A stretch of DNA of 64,000 nt from Chryseobacterium sp. G0201 (lineage in GTDB: Bacteria; Bacteroidota; Bacteroidia; Flavobacteriales; Weeksellaceae), in assembly GCF_003815655.1 (NCBI RefSeq), contig NZ_CP033917.1:2480001-2544000 (forward strand). Reading direction: 5' to 3'. A model generated the notes under the pieces. It saw only the letters and a program-made list of their open reading frames with translations. It did not search any database and was not told the origin of the DNA. The number at the start of each line of letters is the position of its first letter. Within the stretch, counting starts at the first letter, position 1. Below, in pieces: positions 1-8,952 of the stretch. Made by a program: the position numbers and the translations under genes.

Positions 1-1257
1 GGAACAGCGGCAGGAAGTGGTGTAAATATTAACGCTGTTGGTTATTACTATTTTAATGGAACTTTGTGGGTTAAAACTGATAACGACAACAATATTTATA
101 ACACAAACGGAAATCTTACAGGAAATCGTACTGTAAATCAAGTTGGTAATACATTAGCATTTACAAGTACAGCAACTACAGGAACGAGTCATTTCTCTGT
201 AGACGGAACTACTTTGAATGTTGATGCGAGAAATAATAGAATAGGTATGGGTACAGCAGCTCCTGAAACAATTTTAGATATCAACGGAGCAGGAGCAGGA
301 TTTCAGCATACTAACGGAACTGTAAAGCTAAGATCTTTTCTAGGTACTGATTATGCTTCTTTTGGGACGGTTACCAATCAGCGTTTGTCATTTGTAGCAA
401 ACAATGCTTTCCGCATGACCATTGCTGCTGACGGAAAGGTCGGAATTGGTACGCAGACGCCAAACAACCTTTTAGATCTCGGTAGTAGTAACGGAAAAAA
501 ACTGGCAATTTGGAACAGTGCAGCTGGAGATGATTTCTACGGATTTGGAAATGCTGCTAATGTTTTACAACTTTTTGCAGGAGCTTCGGCTACCGGGAAT
601 GCATTGATGACATTGAATAAGAATGGAAACGTGGGTGTAGGAACTATAAGCCCTCAAACTAATTTCCATACAATTGGAACAAGAAGATTTGAAAATACCA
701 CTGCCGGTACAGTAGCGGTAGGATCTGTATTGACGGCAACTGATGCAAACGGTACCGCAGAATGGAAAACACCGGTGGCGGAAGCTGTAGTAGGAGCTTT
801 AACCGGTGACGGAATAGATATTCCTTTTGCTGGCAACGGAGATTATAGATATACGGGGAGATACATAACGCTACCTCCAGGAAGATGGGCAGTTACAGTT
901 ACCCAGCTAGCTCAGACATTAGGAGCTTTGGATACAGATGATTGGATGTTTGTGAGAAGTACCTTTACAGATCAGAATGTGGCTGTAGGAGCAGTAGCAA
1001 CAAGATCAGGAGATGTTAACGGAGGTCCGAGTTTGATGAGTTTCAGGGTTCAAGGACCTGCATCAGCTGCTGCTCTTCAGCAATTCGATGTATATCAGGG
1101 TGCTGTTTTTATTAATAATACTTCCGGTGCAAATAAAATATACAGATATATTGTAGGATCTACGGTAGTAGGAGGAGGGCCAAATTCAGCTACAGTTATT
1201 AAAAACTTTGGAGGTTCTTGGTCAGAAAGTAGTATCTATGCCACCGCAATTAAATAA
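1..1257 (+). CDS. Tail-fibre-like secreted surface protein, 5' end outside the window
   Basis: The frame is open from base 1, so the N-terminus, presumably with a signal peptide, lies outside the window; stop TAA at 1255-1257. It opens with a YYYFNGTLWV module, followed by three spaced repeats of the form G(I/V/M)GT-x-(T/S/A)-P (GMGTAAPETILDI, GIGTQTPNNLLDL, GVGTISPQTNFHT). It ends in a beta-rich, Gly/Ala/Thr-rich head of about 170 residues without Cys. Bacteroidota secrete many such proteins whose repeats resemble phage tail-fibre shafts; their function is mostly unknown. The protein at 2660-3661 has the same architecture. No phage genes are nearby. An adhesin or surface fibre is inference; the CDS itself is certain. 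Confidence 0.85.
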   Translation, partial: GTAAGSGVNINAVGYYYFNGTLWVKTDNDNNIYNTNGNLTGNRTVNQVGNTLAFTSTATTGTSHFSVDGTTLNVDARNNRIGMGTAAPETILDINGAGAGFQHTNGTVKLRSFLGTDYASFGTVTNQRLSFVANNAFRMTIAADGKVGIGTQTPNNLLDLGSSNGKKLAIWNSAAGDDFYGFGNAANVLQLFAGASATGNALMTLNKNGNVGVGTISPQTNFHTIGTRRFENTTAGTVAVGSVLTATDANGTAEWKTPVAEAVVGALTGDGIDIPFAGNGDYRYTGRYITLPPGRWAVTVTQLAQTLGALDTDDWMFVRSTFTDQNVAVGAVATRSGDVNGGPSLMSFRVQGPASAAALQQFDVYQGAVFINNTSGANKIYRYIVGSTVVGGGPNSATVIKNFGGSWSESSIYATAIK

Positions 1258-1294
1258 TAATCATAAAAACACTAGCTGAAAAAATAATTTTATT

Positions 1295-1429
1295 GTGTTT
1301 GTGTATAAAGATAGTAGAACGATACAATTTCTTCTGTTATCTTTTACCCATAAAAAACTAACTCCCTCAGGTAAATTTTATTTAGATGAAAAAAAAATAG
1401 ATGAAGACGGTAAATGTAAAAAACACTAA
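1295..1429 (+). pseudogene. Short coding remnant (about 44 codons)
   Basis: After the surface-protein stop an open frame runs from a possible GTG at 1295 to TAA at 1427-1429. It reads like protein at its end (THKKLTPSGKFYLDEKK, then IDEDGKCKKH). There is no ATG and no ribosome site, and the frame cannot be extended upstream past a TGA. The last 36 bases recur in damaged form about 90 bp downstream. I read it as gene debris rather than a working gene; a small peptide gene cannot be excluded. Confidence 0.25.
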
Positions 1430-1506
1430 TGTTATGAAGTTGGTAAATGTAGAAAAAGCACAAGAATTCTTGTTAGATGAAAAAAATAAATGAAGACGGT
1501 GAATGC
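1382..1506 (+). repeat. Degenerate direct repeat in coding debris
   Basis: The segment 1382-1417 (TTAGATGAAAAA..., then GATGAAGACGGTAAATG) reappears at 1473-1506 with small indels (GAAGACGGTGAATGC). The first copy is open in frame, the second contains stops. This suggests a tandem coding repeat that has decayed. The rest of the 1258-1578 gap is A+T-rich with no other recognisable gene. Confidence 0.4.
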
Positions 1507-1509
1507 GGA

Positions 1510-1547
1510 AAAAAAATAGAGTCACTTTACATATTGTAGAGTGACTC
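1510..1547 (-). terminator. Hairpin terminator of the META/MliC-like lipoprotein pair
   Basis: A 13-bp stem (GAGTCACTTTACA at 1519-1531 with its complement at 1535-1547, one G-U pair) has a 3-nt loop. On the minus strand it is followed by a long T-run (complement of the A-run at 1510-1517). It lies just past the stop of the gene at 1579-2025. Confidence 0.65.
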
Positions 1548-1578
1548 ATTTATATTGATGTGTTTTATGAAAATGAAG

Positions 1579-2025
1579 TTATTCCTGTAATACAAATTTT
1601 GCCAAAGGAGCCATTCTCGCTTTATTAAGACTCAATGTATTACCGCTTACAGAATAATTATCGGCAGCTAGTAAAGCTTTTGTGAATAATTGTTCCGTTT
1701 CCAGATCTTCGCAGGCTATCATGGTAGACATTCCTTGGTTGAATTTGATGCGCATCATTTCACGTTTGATCTCAAAAGTTCCTCCAACGCCGTTGCATCC
1801 GCCGTTTCCTTCGTATCTCATCTCTTTCATATTTAAAGAAAAATAAGGATTGCTTTTAGGATTTTTAAGAGCAATGGGTTTACCGTTTATTTCTGCAAGC
1901 CTCCATGTTTTTCCTGTAATATCATTTGAAGCTGATGGTGGAGTAGGAGGTACAGGTTTGCTCATACACGATGCCATAAGTATGATAAAAAATAGACTGG
2001 CTAGGGGATTATATAAAAATTTCAT
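1579..2025 (-). CDS. META domain lipoprotein (HslJ-like)
   Basis: This 148-residue protein has a lipoprotein signal peptide ending in MASC (lipid-anchored Cys about residue 20). The mature part matches the META/HslJ fold: TGKTWRLAEINGKP near residue 38, a GNGGCNGVGGTFEI core near residue 74, and MIACEDLETEQLF near 103. META proteins are small envelope lipoproteins linked to stress or motility in other bacteria; the precise role is unknown. The gene is 29 bp downstream of another lipoprotein gene on the same strand, so the two are probably cotranscribed and end at the hairpin at 1510-1547. Confidence 0.85.
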   Translation of the reverse strand: MKFLYNPLASLFFIILMASCMSKPVPPTPPSASNDITGKTWRLAEINGKPIALKNPKSNPYFSLNMKEMRYEGNGGCNGVGGTFEIKREMMRIKFNQGMSTMIACEDLETEQLFTKALLAADNYSVSGNTLSLNKARMAPLAKFVLQE

Positions 2026-2054
2026 AGTTTTAATTTTAATAAGTGATAATTTTT

Positions 2055-2459
2055 TTAATAGGATGCCATTTTGGTGGAAGCAGGTTCTTTTTTATCCTTT
2101 GTATGATGGAAAAGTACCATGTCAACATTTTTTTTCAGAAAAGTAACATTCCCTCTGATATTAGAATATAAATATTCTGTATTTGATGCCGTGTATTCCG
2201 GAAGATCTTCGCTTTTTTTCAATTCATAAGTTTTACCATCCAGATGTACAGTTATTGTGTTTTTAGAATTGTTGATTGTAACTTCCATTTGATCTCCGTA
2301 ATTATCTGTAAAAACATCTTTGGTAATGTCATCAGTATTGTCGTCAGAATCTACGGTTACGTTGTTGGTGAGGGTTTCGGATTCCTTGGCAGAGTGCCTA
2401 CACGCTGTTACTGAGAAGGCAATGATGCCGAAAATGATGATATGTAATAATTTTTTCAT
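2055..2459 (-). CDS. Small lipoprotein with MliC-like domain
   Basis: The 134-residue product starts with a lipoprotein signal peptide ending SVTAC (Cys20), then an Asp/Thr-rich linker. The C-terminal 70 residues (MEVTINNSKNTITVHLDG, TYELKK, YSNIRGNVTFLKK) follow the MliC pattern of a beta-sheet with a YEL turn and a W/F-L strand. MliC proteins are membrane-bound inhibitors of C-type lysozyme. The family's usual disulfide Cys residues are not obvious, so the match is by strand pattern only. It is the first gene of a probable two-lipoprotein operon with the META gene at 1579-2025. Confidence 0.6.
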   Translation of the reverse strand: MKKLLHIIIFGIIAFSVTACRHSAKESETLTNNVTVDSDDNTDDITKDVFTDNYGDQMEVTINNSKNTITVHLDGKTYELKKSEDLPEYTASNTEYLYSNIRGNVTFLKKNVDMVLFHHTKDKKEPASTKMASY

Positions 2460-2623
2460 AGTGATAAGTGATTAGGTGCGTCATGAATTCGGTGCTAATA
2501 TTCTATAAATTTACAAATATTTTTGATATAATTATGTTAATTTTACATAAATTAATTAATTGTTTTTATTTTAAGGTGTTTTAAGGTCTTATAAATTATC
2601 AATATCATTTTCTGCATAAACCT

Positions 2624-2656
2624 AAAAAAGGGAGTTTTTTAATGACTCTCTTTTTT
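2624..2656 (-). terminator. Hairpin terminator of the surface-protein gene at 2660
   Basis: AAAAAAGGGAGT at 2624-2635 pairs with ACTCTCTTTTTT at 2645-2656 (one G-U). On the minus strand the stem is followed by a six-T run, 3 bp past the stop codon. Confidence 0.7.
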
Positions 2657-2659
2657 ATT

Positions 2660-3661
2660 CTATGGTGCGGTGATCTGGTCGATTGTGAAGAATGCTTTTG
2701 TTGTATTACAGGTTCCTCCGGGGCAATTGGTAGCATTACCTACATTGGCAGGAGTAGAAGATCCCATCATAAAATACATTTTATAAAAAGACTTATCAGC
2801 TCCATTATTGGTTGTCCATGCATAGATTCTTTGCTCCGGCATACCACCTGCATATACTCCAGGATCTCCCCAGAATGGGTTGGTAGCAGCTGTCTGAATC
2901 CTTGGGGAAACTGTGGCATCAATAAGGCTAGAACTTGATGTGTTATTGTCTCCGGCCCAAGCTCCTATGGGCAATCTCAACTGATTTTGTTGAGATCCTC
3001 CTGCTCCCCCCCAAAGATAGTGACCGTTTGATATAACTTCTACTACTGATGTACTGTTGTTTCTGATTTGTAAATTAACATCTGCAAATGCAGTACTTGT
3101 TGGAATGAAACATCTTATTGAAAATTTTCCATCCGGTGTATTGATAGAAATGGCATATCCTGTTCTCCCATTGTCTGAGGTTGCAACCAAAGGTCCCATT
3201 ACGGCAATACTTTCAATATTGGCAAGTGCGGTGATTCCGCCACCACTACCACCTGATGAGGTATTAAAAACTCGCCATTCGGTACCGTTCCAGAAATAAT
3301 ATCCCTGGTTCAGAATTGGGCCGGTGTTGTAAATAAGCAGACCTGTGGCATTTGGGTTAGCACTCAATTGCATTGTTGAGCTGGTTAAGCTGATTCTTGG
3401 TCCTAAAATCCCTCTATCCGCTGAATTTATATCCAAAATAGCAGAAGCATTCGGAGTTGTAGTTCCTATTCCTGTACTTCCTGTAGAGGTTACTATAAAG
3501 TCATTGGCCTGTTGGGTGCCTGATGGAGCGCCTGTTGCCGGATTGTCTTTTGCTCCATCCACATGTAGCGAATTTTGAGGATTCGAGGTGTTAATACCTA
3601 TTTGTGCAAATGAGAGAACTGAAGTAAATAGCAATGCTGCTAAAGATAAATTGTTTTTCAT
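2660..3661 (-). CDS. Tail-fibre-like secreted surface protein
   Basis: The protein has 333 residues with a clear signal peptide (MKNNLSLAALLFTSVLSFAQ). The mature N-terminus is QIGINTSNPQNSLHVDG, then GIGTTTPNASAILDINSAD, which are two copies of the shaft repeat also seen in the protein at 1-1257. A module with GILGPRISL and YYFWNGTEWRVFN follows near residues 95-135. A Gly-rich hinge (SSGGSGGG) then leads to a beta-rich head of about 190 residues containing CPGGTC near the C-terminus. The architecture suggests a trimeric or fibrous surface protein; the ligand is unknown. Transcribed alone and ended by the hairpin at 2624-2656. Confidence 0.85.
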   Translation of the reverse strand: MKNNLSLAALLFTSVLSFAQIGINTSNPQNSLHVDGAKDNPATGAPSGTQQANDFIVTSTGSTGIGTTTPNASAILDINSADRGILGPRISLTSSTMQLSANPNATGLLIYNTGPILNQGYYFWNGTEWRVFNTSSGGSGGGITALANIESIAVMGPLVATSDNGRTGYAISINTPDGKFSIRCFIPTSTAFADVNLQIRNNSTSVVEVISNGHYLWGGAGGSQQNQLRLPIGAWAGDNNTSSSSLIDATVSPRIQTAATNPFWGDPGVYAGGMPEQRIYAWTTNNGADKSFYKMYFMMGSSTPANVGNATNCPGGTCNTTKAFFTIDQITAP

Positions 3662-4108
3662 AAATAAAGTATTTCATGGTTGTTATTGTTTTTTTTGAGA
3701 TTTGATTCTATTTGATTCACGTAATTTTTTCAAATGTTAAAAAGAATTATTGTTTCCTTAAATCCTTAAAATTGGCCAAGAAAAAATCACGAAGTAGTTA
3801 TTTATTTAAGTATTAAAGTTAAATAAAATATTGATATGGTATTAAATTATGATGAAAATATTAATGATAATTAATATTGTGTATTGAAAAATTAATTTAA
3901 TTGGGTGAAGTTTGTTGATATTGATATTTCAGAAAGTCACAATTTTTAAATAATTAAAGGGCTACTTCAGTTCCAAATTTTCCATAAAAAACAGTGTTGA
4001 TGGGTTTTCAGCTTATTTAAAGGAGAGTTAAATATTGTTAATATGTGTAATTATCATGGAATTAGTTAGAAATGTATTCAAACTAAGAATTACATTTGTG
4101 CCTTGAAA
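3662..4108. other. A+T-rich intergenic region
   Basis: About 450 bp between divergent genes. It is extremely A+T-rich with many short TTAAT/ATTAAT words. I see no open frame with protein-like content, no strong hairpin and no RNA gene. It must carry the promoters of both flanking genes; only the -7-like box at 4091-4098 is recognisable. Confidence 0.6.
4091..4098 (+). promoter_or_regulatory. -7 box TACATTTG
   Basis: Matches the flavobacterial -7 consensus TAnnTTTG and ends 10 nt before the ATG at 4109. No convincing -33 TTG element is seen. Confidence 0.4.
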
Positions 4109-4501
4109 ATGAGAAACTATATCGTATACTTTTTGACCAGCCTTTTTCTGCTATTCGTAGTGGAAAGCAAGATCAATGTCAAAACGTTGAAAAACGATTA
4201 CAACACTCATACTTCTCATAATTTACCCAAAAGAGCAAACCGCTTAAATCAAACTTACGAAAAGCTTTCTGTACAACAGGCGCCGGACGATGCGAGTAAT
4301 GCTTATTCCTTAGAACTTGCAGAAGATGACTTTCAGTTGTCGGATACGGTACAGTCTATTGTATTTTTTGCGAGTGTTTTCACACTGGTATATATTTTTG
4401 GGTTAAAAAGCTTCAAAAAATTAAAGCCTGCAATTCACGGCTATTTATCTGAATTTTCTTCAGTTAAAACATTCATTCTGATTCGTTCTATCAGAATCTA
4501 A
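4109..4501 (+). CDS. Small membrane protein of unknown function
   Basis: From the ATG at 4109 the product has 130 residues (a TTG two codons upstream is less likely). It has an N-terminal hydrophobic segment (IVYFLTSLFLLFVV, a signal or anchor), a polar middle part of about 60 residues, and a second hydrophobic segment (IVFFASVFTLVYIFGL) near residue 90, then a basic tail. I recognise no domain. It precedes the RND efflux operon in the same orientation but is separated by 150 bp. Confidence 0.65.
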   Translation: MRNYIVYFLTSLFLLFVVESKINVKTLKNDYNTHTSHNLPKRANRLNQTYEKLSVQQAPDDASNAYSLELAEDDFQLSDTVQSIVFFASVFTLVYIFGLKSFKKLKPAIHGYLSEFSSVKTFILIRSIRI

Positions 4502-4651
4502 AATTTTATTTTTCGATTTATTTTCTGCTTTTTTATTTTGAGCAGGAGATGTTCTGCGTTGTGCTGTAGGTAAGCTCACATCGCCAAAATACTCATTACC
4601 AAATTTTTATTTCTATTTAAAACATTAACGATTTATATAAACTCTAGTATT

Positions 4652-5737
4652 ATGATGAAAAGAGTTGTCTCAAGCTTCGCGCTTGGCAGTCTTTTGTTGT
4701 TCGCAAGCTGCAATAGCAAAAAAGAAGAAAAAGAAGAAGCTACAATCTATCCGGTTACCAGCCCAATGAAAATGGATACGGTGATTAATAAAGAATTTGT
4801 AGCGCAGATCCAATCTGTAAAAAATATTGAAATTCGTGCACAGGAAAAAGGTTTTCTTGAGAAGATCTTTGTAGACGAAGGTCAGTTTGTACATCAGGGT
4901 CAGACGTTGTTCCGAATTATGCCTAAATTGTATCAGGCTGAGTTACTAAAGTCACAGGCTGAGGTAGCACAAGCTAGCATCGAATTGAAAAATGCAAGTA
5001 CATTAGCCAACAACAACATTGTTTCTAAAAACGAAAAAGCAATGGCAAAAGCAAAACTCGATGCTGCCAACGCTGAAATGAAACTGGCTCAGATCCACTT
5101 GTCATTTACAGACATTAAAGCGCCATTCTCAGGGATTATCAACAGAATTCCTTTAAAGTTAGGAAGTTTGATAGATGAAGGTGATCTATTGACCTCACTT
5201 TCTGATAACAATGACATTTATACCTACTTTAATGTATCAGAACCTGAATATCTGAATTATCAGACTAATGTTAACGACAGAGGAAGTAATCAGGTAACAT
5301 TAATTATGGCAAATGGAGAAGCTTTTCCTCAAAAAGGGGAGATCCAAACCATTGAAGGTGAATTTGATAATGAAACAGGGAATATCGCTTTCAGAGCAAA
5401 GTTTCCAAACACGAATAAACTGTTGAGAAACGGACAAACCGGAAAAATCCGAATGACTTTACCGCTTCAAAATGCTTTAATTATTCCACAAAAAGCAACC
5501 TACGAGATTCAGGATCAGAAATATGTTTTCGTGGTTGATAAAAATGGAGTTGTGAAGTCCAGAAATATCAAAGTAGCTTATGAACTTCCTGATTTATATG
5601 TTATTGCTTCCGGAATTTCTAGTGAAGATAAAATTCTTTTGGAAGGAGTTCAGAAAGTAAAAGATGATCAAAAAGTTCAGGTGAAGTTCCAGGATCCGAA
5701 AAAAGTTCTTCAATCATTGAAATTAAAAGCAGAGTAG
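4652..5737 (+). CDS. RND efflux periplasmic adaptor subunit (AcrA/MexA type lipoprotein)
   Basis: The 361-residue membrane-fusion protein links the inner-membrane RND pump to the outer-membrane channel. A lipoprotein signal ends LLFASC (Cys20), followed by a Lys/Glu-rich linker. The lipoyl half-motif (EKGFLEKIFVDEGQFVHQGQ) lies near residues 66-85, an alpha-hairpin rich in Ala/Lys near 95-140, the second lipoyl half (FTDIKAPFSGIINR) near 152-165, then beta-barrel and membrane-proximal domains. Start: two adjacent ATGs at 4652 and 4655. It is the first gene of a three-gene operon, 20 bp ahead of the permease. Substrates cannot be deduced. Confidence 0.93.
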   Translation: MMKRVVSSFALGSLLLFASCNSKKEEKEEATIYPVTSPMKMDTVINKEFVAQIQSVKNIEIRAQEKGFLEKIFVDEGQFVHQGQTLFRIMPKLYQAELLKSQAEVAQASIELKNASTLANNNIVSKNEKAMAKAKLDAANAEMKLAQIHLSFTDIKAPFSGIINRIPLKLGSLIDEGDLLTSLSDNNDIYTYFNVSEPEYLNYQTNVNDRGSNQVTLIMANGEAFPQKGEIQTIEGEFDNETGNIAFRAKFPNTNKLLRNGQTGKIRMTLPLQNALIIPQKATYEIQDQKYVFVVDKNGVVKSRNIKVAYELPDLYVIASGISSEDKILLEGVQKVKDDQKVQVKFQDPKKVLQSLKLKAE

Positions 5738-5757
5738 GACTCTATAAATGAAATTAT

Positions 5758-8700
5758 ATGTTTAAGAAATTCATTCGCAGACCTGTTCTGTCTATCGTAA
5801 TCTCATTGATTATCGTATTTATGGGAGTCCTGTCGCTGGTAAAACTTCCGGTGACACAGTTCCCTTCAATTTCTCCGCCTAAAGTAAATATTACCGCAGA
5901 ATATCCGGGAGCCAACAACGAATTGTTGATCAAATCCGTAGTTATTCCTTTGGAAAGAGGTCTAAACGGTGTTCCGGGTATGAAGTATATGACTTCTGAT
6001 GCGGGAAATGACGGAGAAGCTTCTATTCAGATCGTATTTGATTTGGGTACAGATCCAAACGTTGCGGCCGTTAACGTTCAAAATCGTGTGTCTTCGGTAG
6101 TAAATAAACTTCCGCCGCTAGTAGTACGTGAAGGGGTGAAAATTACCCGTGAAGAACCTAACATGTTGATGTACATTAACTTGTATAGTGATGATCCTAA
6201 AGCTGATCAGAAATTCCTTTTCAACTATGCCGACATCAACGTAATGTCTGAATTGAGAAGGGTAAGTGGAGTAGGATTTGCCGACATTTTGGGAACAAGA
6301 GAATATGCAATGCGTATTTGGCTAAAACCTGATAGATTGACGTCTTACAATATTTCATCCGATGAAGTAATGGAAGCACTGAATCAGCAGAGTTTGGAAG
6401 CGTCTCCCGGTAAAACAGGAGAAAGTTCGGGAAAACGCTCACAGTCATTTGAATATATTTTAAAATATCCGGGTCGTTTTAATAATGAAAAAGATTACGG
6501 AAATATTATCCTTAAAGCAAAACCGGGAGGAGAATTTGTAAGATTGAAAGATGTTGCTGATATAGAATTTGGTTCTTCCATGTATGATATTTATTCTACA
6601 TTAAATGGTAAACCTTCTGCAGCAATCACGGTTAAGCAGTCTTATGGTTCTAACGCAAGTGACGTTATCAAAAATGTAAAAGCTTTGATGGCTGATCTTC
6701 AGAAAAATAACTTCCCGAAAGGAATGCATTACGATATCAGTTATGACGTTTCCAGATTCCTGGATGCATCGATTGAAAAGGTAATTCACACGTTGTTTGA
6801 AGCCTTTATCTTGGTGGCGATCGTGGTATTCCTTTTCTTGGGAGACTGGCGTTCTACCCTGATTCCGGCTATTGCGGTTCCCGTTTCATTGATCGGTACG
6901 TTTGCCGTAATGTCCGCCTTTGGAATTACCCTGAATATGATCTCACTTTTTGCCCTCGTAATGGCCATTGGGGTCGTCGTCGATGATGCGATTGTGGTTA
7001 TTGAAGCTGTCCACGCCAAGATGGAAGAGAAAGGTCTTTCTCCATTGAAAGCTACGGAGGAAGCAATGCATGAGATCAGTGGGGCAATTATTGCGATCAC
7101 TTTGGTAATGGCATCTGTGTTTATTCCGATTGCATTTATGTCTGGTCCGGTTGGGGTATTTTACCGTCAGTTCTCCATTACAATGGCTTCTGCAATTATC
7201 CTTTCTGGTGTTGTAGCATTAACGTTGACACCGGCTTTATGTGCTTTAATTCTGAAAAATAACCACGGAAAAGCTAAAAAGAGAACTCCAATCACTATTT
7301 TCTTAGATAAATTCAACAATTTATTTACGAAAGGTGCAGGGAGATATGAAAAAATGCTGAACAAAACAGTAACGAAAAAAATGGTAACACTTCCGTTATT
7401 ATTAGCGTTCTGTTTATGTACATTCTTCTTAAGTAATTCACTTCCATCAGGGTTTATTCCTAGTGAAGATCAGGGGATGATTTATGCGATTATTCAGACT
7501 CCTCCGGGTTCTACGCTGGAAAGAACAAACCAGATTGCCAAAGAATTACTGAAAGAATCTGAAGATATTGATGGTGTACAATCTGTTTCTTCATTGGCTG
7601 GTTACGAGATTTTGACGGAAGGTACAGGTTCCAACTCAGGGACTTGTTTGATCAATCTTAAAAGCTGGGAAGATCGTAAAGAATCTGCCGCCGAGATTAT
7701 AGAAAAGCTTGAAGAAAAAGCTAAAAATATTCCGGGAGCCAATATTGAATTCTTCCAACCGCCATCTATTCCGGGTTATGGTGCTGCAGGTGGTTTTGAG
7801 CTCCGTCTTTTGGATAAAGCCGGAAGTGGAGATTATCAGAAAATGGAAAAAGTAAGTAATGACTTTGTAAAGGAACTGAAAAAACGTCCTGAACTGGGTT
7901 CTGCATTTACATTCTATTCTGCGAGTTTCCCTCAATATATGTTGAAAATTGATAATGATCTGGCCGAGCAGAAAGGCGTTACGATTGAAAATGCGATGGA
8001 TAACCTTTCTAATTTGATAGGTTCCAACTATGAAACCAGTTTCATCCGTTTCGACAGACCTTATAAAGTGATTGTTCAGGCAGGTCCGCAATATCGAGCG
8101 TTGCCAAGTGATTTATTAAAATTGTATGTTAAAAATGATAAAGACCAAATGGTTCCATATTCAGATTTCATGCATTTGGAAAAGGTTTATGGTTTGTCTG
8201 AGATCACGAGACATAACATGTACAATTCTTCTGAGGTAAGTGGTACTCCTGCGCCGGGTTACAGTTCAGGACAGGCGATTGCGGCCATTCAGGAGGTTGC
8301 CGATAAAACACTTCCGAGAGGTTTCGGTATCGACTGGGCGGGTATCTCAAAAGATGAGGTTAGCCGTGGAAATGAAGCGATTTATATATTCTTAGTGTGT
8401 TTAGGATTTGTTTATTTGATCCTTGCAGCTCAATATGAAAGTTTTATCCTTCCGTTGCCTGTAATTCTTTCGTTACCGACAGGTATTTTCGGAGCATTTT
8501 TATGCTTGAAATTATTAGGATTAGAAAACAACATTTATGCTCAGGTGGCGATGGTCATGTTGATCGGACTTTTAGGTAAAAATGCCGTATTGATCGTAGA
8601 ATTTGCCGTCCAGAAGAAGGCCGAAGAAGGAATTCCGGTAGCGAAGGCCGCTATAGAAGGAGCTGCGATCCGTTTCCGTCCGATTTTGATGACTTCATTT

Positions 8701-8952
8701 GCATTTATTGCAGGTTTGATTCCGTTGGTGATGGCAACAGGTCCGGGTGCAACTGGGAACAGAACGATCGGTACAGCAGCAGCAGGCGGTATGTTGATCG
8801 GAACTATTTTCGGGTTAATGATTATCCCTGGATTGTATTACATCTTCGGAACGATTGCCGAGAAATCTAAACTGGCAAAATATGAAGAAGAAAATCCTTT
8901 AACCGAACAAACCGAACCTTACAAACACGATGGAAAACATGAAGACTTATAA
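5758..8952 (+). CDS. RND efflux permease (AcrB/MexB type, HAE1 family)
   Basis: At 1064 residues this is a typical full-length hydrophobe/amphiphile exporter driven by protons. It begins MFKKFIRRPVLSIVISL and has the usual duplicated plan: one TM, a large periplasmic loop, six TMs, a second large loop, five TMs. The proton-relay Asp pair in TM4 is present (GVVVDDAIVV, about residues 409-410, equivalent to AcrB D407/D408). The TM10/11 region has the conserved GLLGKNAVLIVEFA stretch with the relay Lys. It overlaps the outer-membrane factor gene by 14-23 bp, implying coupled translation. Confidence 0.96.
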   Translation: MFKKFIRRPVLSIVISLIIVFMGVLSLVKLPVTQFPSISPPKVNITAEYPGANNELLIKSVVIPLERGLNGVPGMKYMTSDAGNDGEASIQIVFDLGTDPNVAAVNVQNRVSSVVNKLPPLVVREGVKITREEPNMLMYINLYSDDPKADQKFLFNYADINVMSELRRVSGVGFADILGTREYAMRIWLKPDRLTSYNISSDEVMEALNQQSLEASPGKTGESSGKRSQSFEYILKYPGRFNNEKDYGNIILKAKPGGEFVRLKDVADIEFGSSMYDIYSTLNGKPSAAITVKQSYGSNASDVIKNVKALMADLQKNNFPKGMHYDISYDVSRFLDASIEKVIHTLFEAFILVAIVVFLFLGDWRSTLIPAIAVPVSLIGTFAVMSAFGITLNMISLFALVMAIGVVVDDAIVVIEAVHAKMEEKGLSPLKATEEAMHEISGAIIAITLVMASVFIPIAFMSGPVGVFYRQFSITMASAIILSGVVALTLTPALCALILKNNHGKAKKRTPITIFLDKFNNLFTKGAGRYEKMLNKTVTKKMVTLPLLLAFCLCTFFLSNSLPSGFIPSEDQGMIYAIIQTPPGSTLERTNQIAKELLKESEDIDGVQSVSSLAGYEILTEGTGSNSGTCLINLKSWEDRKESAAEIIEKLEEKAKNIPGANIEFFQPPSIPGYGAAGGFELRLLDKAGSGDYQKMEKVSNDFVKELKKRPELGSAFTFYSASFPQYMLKIDNDLAEQKGVTIENAMDNLSNLIGSNYETSFIRFDRPYKVIVQAGPQYRALPSDLLKLYVKNDKDQMVPYSDFMHLEKVYGLSEITRHNMYNSSEVSGTPAPGYSSGQAIAAIQEVADKTLPRGFGIDWAGISKDEVSRGNEAIYIFLVCLGFVYLILAAQYESFILPLPVILSLPTGIFGAFLCLKLLGLENNIYAQVAMVMLIGLLGKNAVLIVEFAVQKKAEEGIPVAKAAIEGAAIRFRPILMTSFAFIAGLIPLVMATGPGATGNRTIGTAAAGGMLIGTIFGLMIIPGLYYIFGTIAEKSKLAKYEEENPLTEQTEPYKHDGKHEDL

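Noticed and set aside
1..4501. Prophage origin of the tail-fibre-like genes
   Set aside because: They have secretion signals and no capsid, terminase, integrase or lysis gene is nearby.
7636..8091. 151-codon frame antisense to the RND permease
   Set aside because: Shadow of a highly conserved gene; no promoter or terminator.
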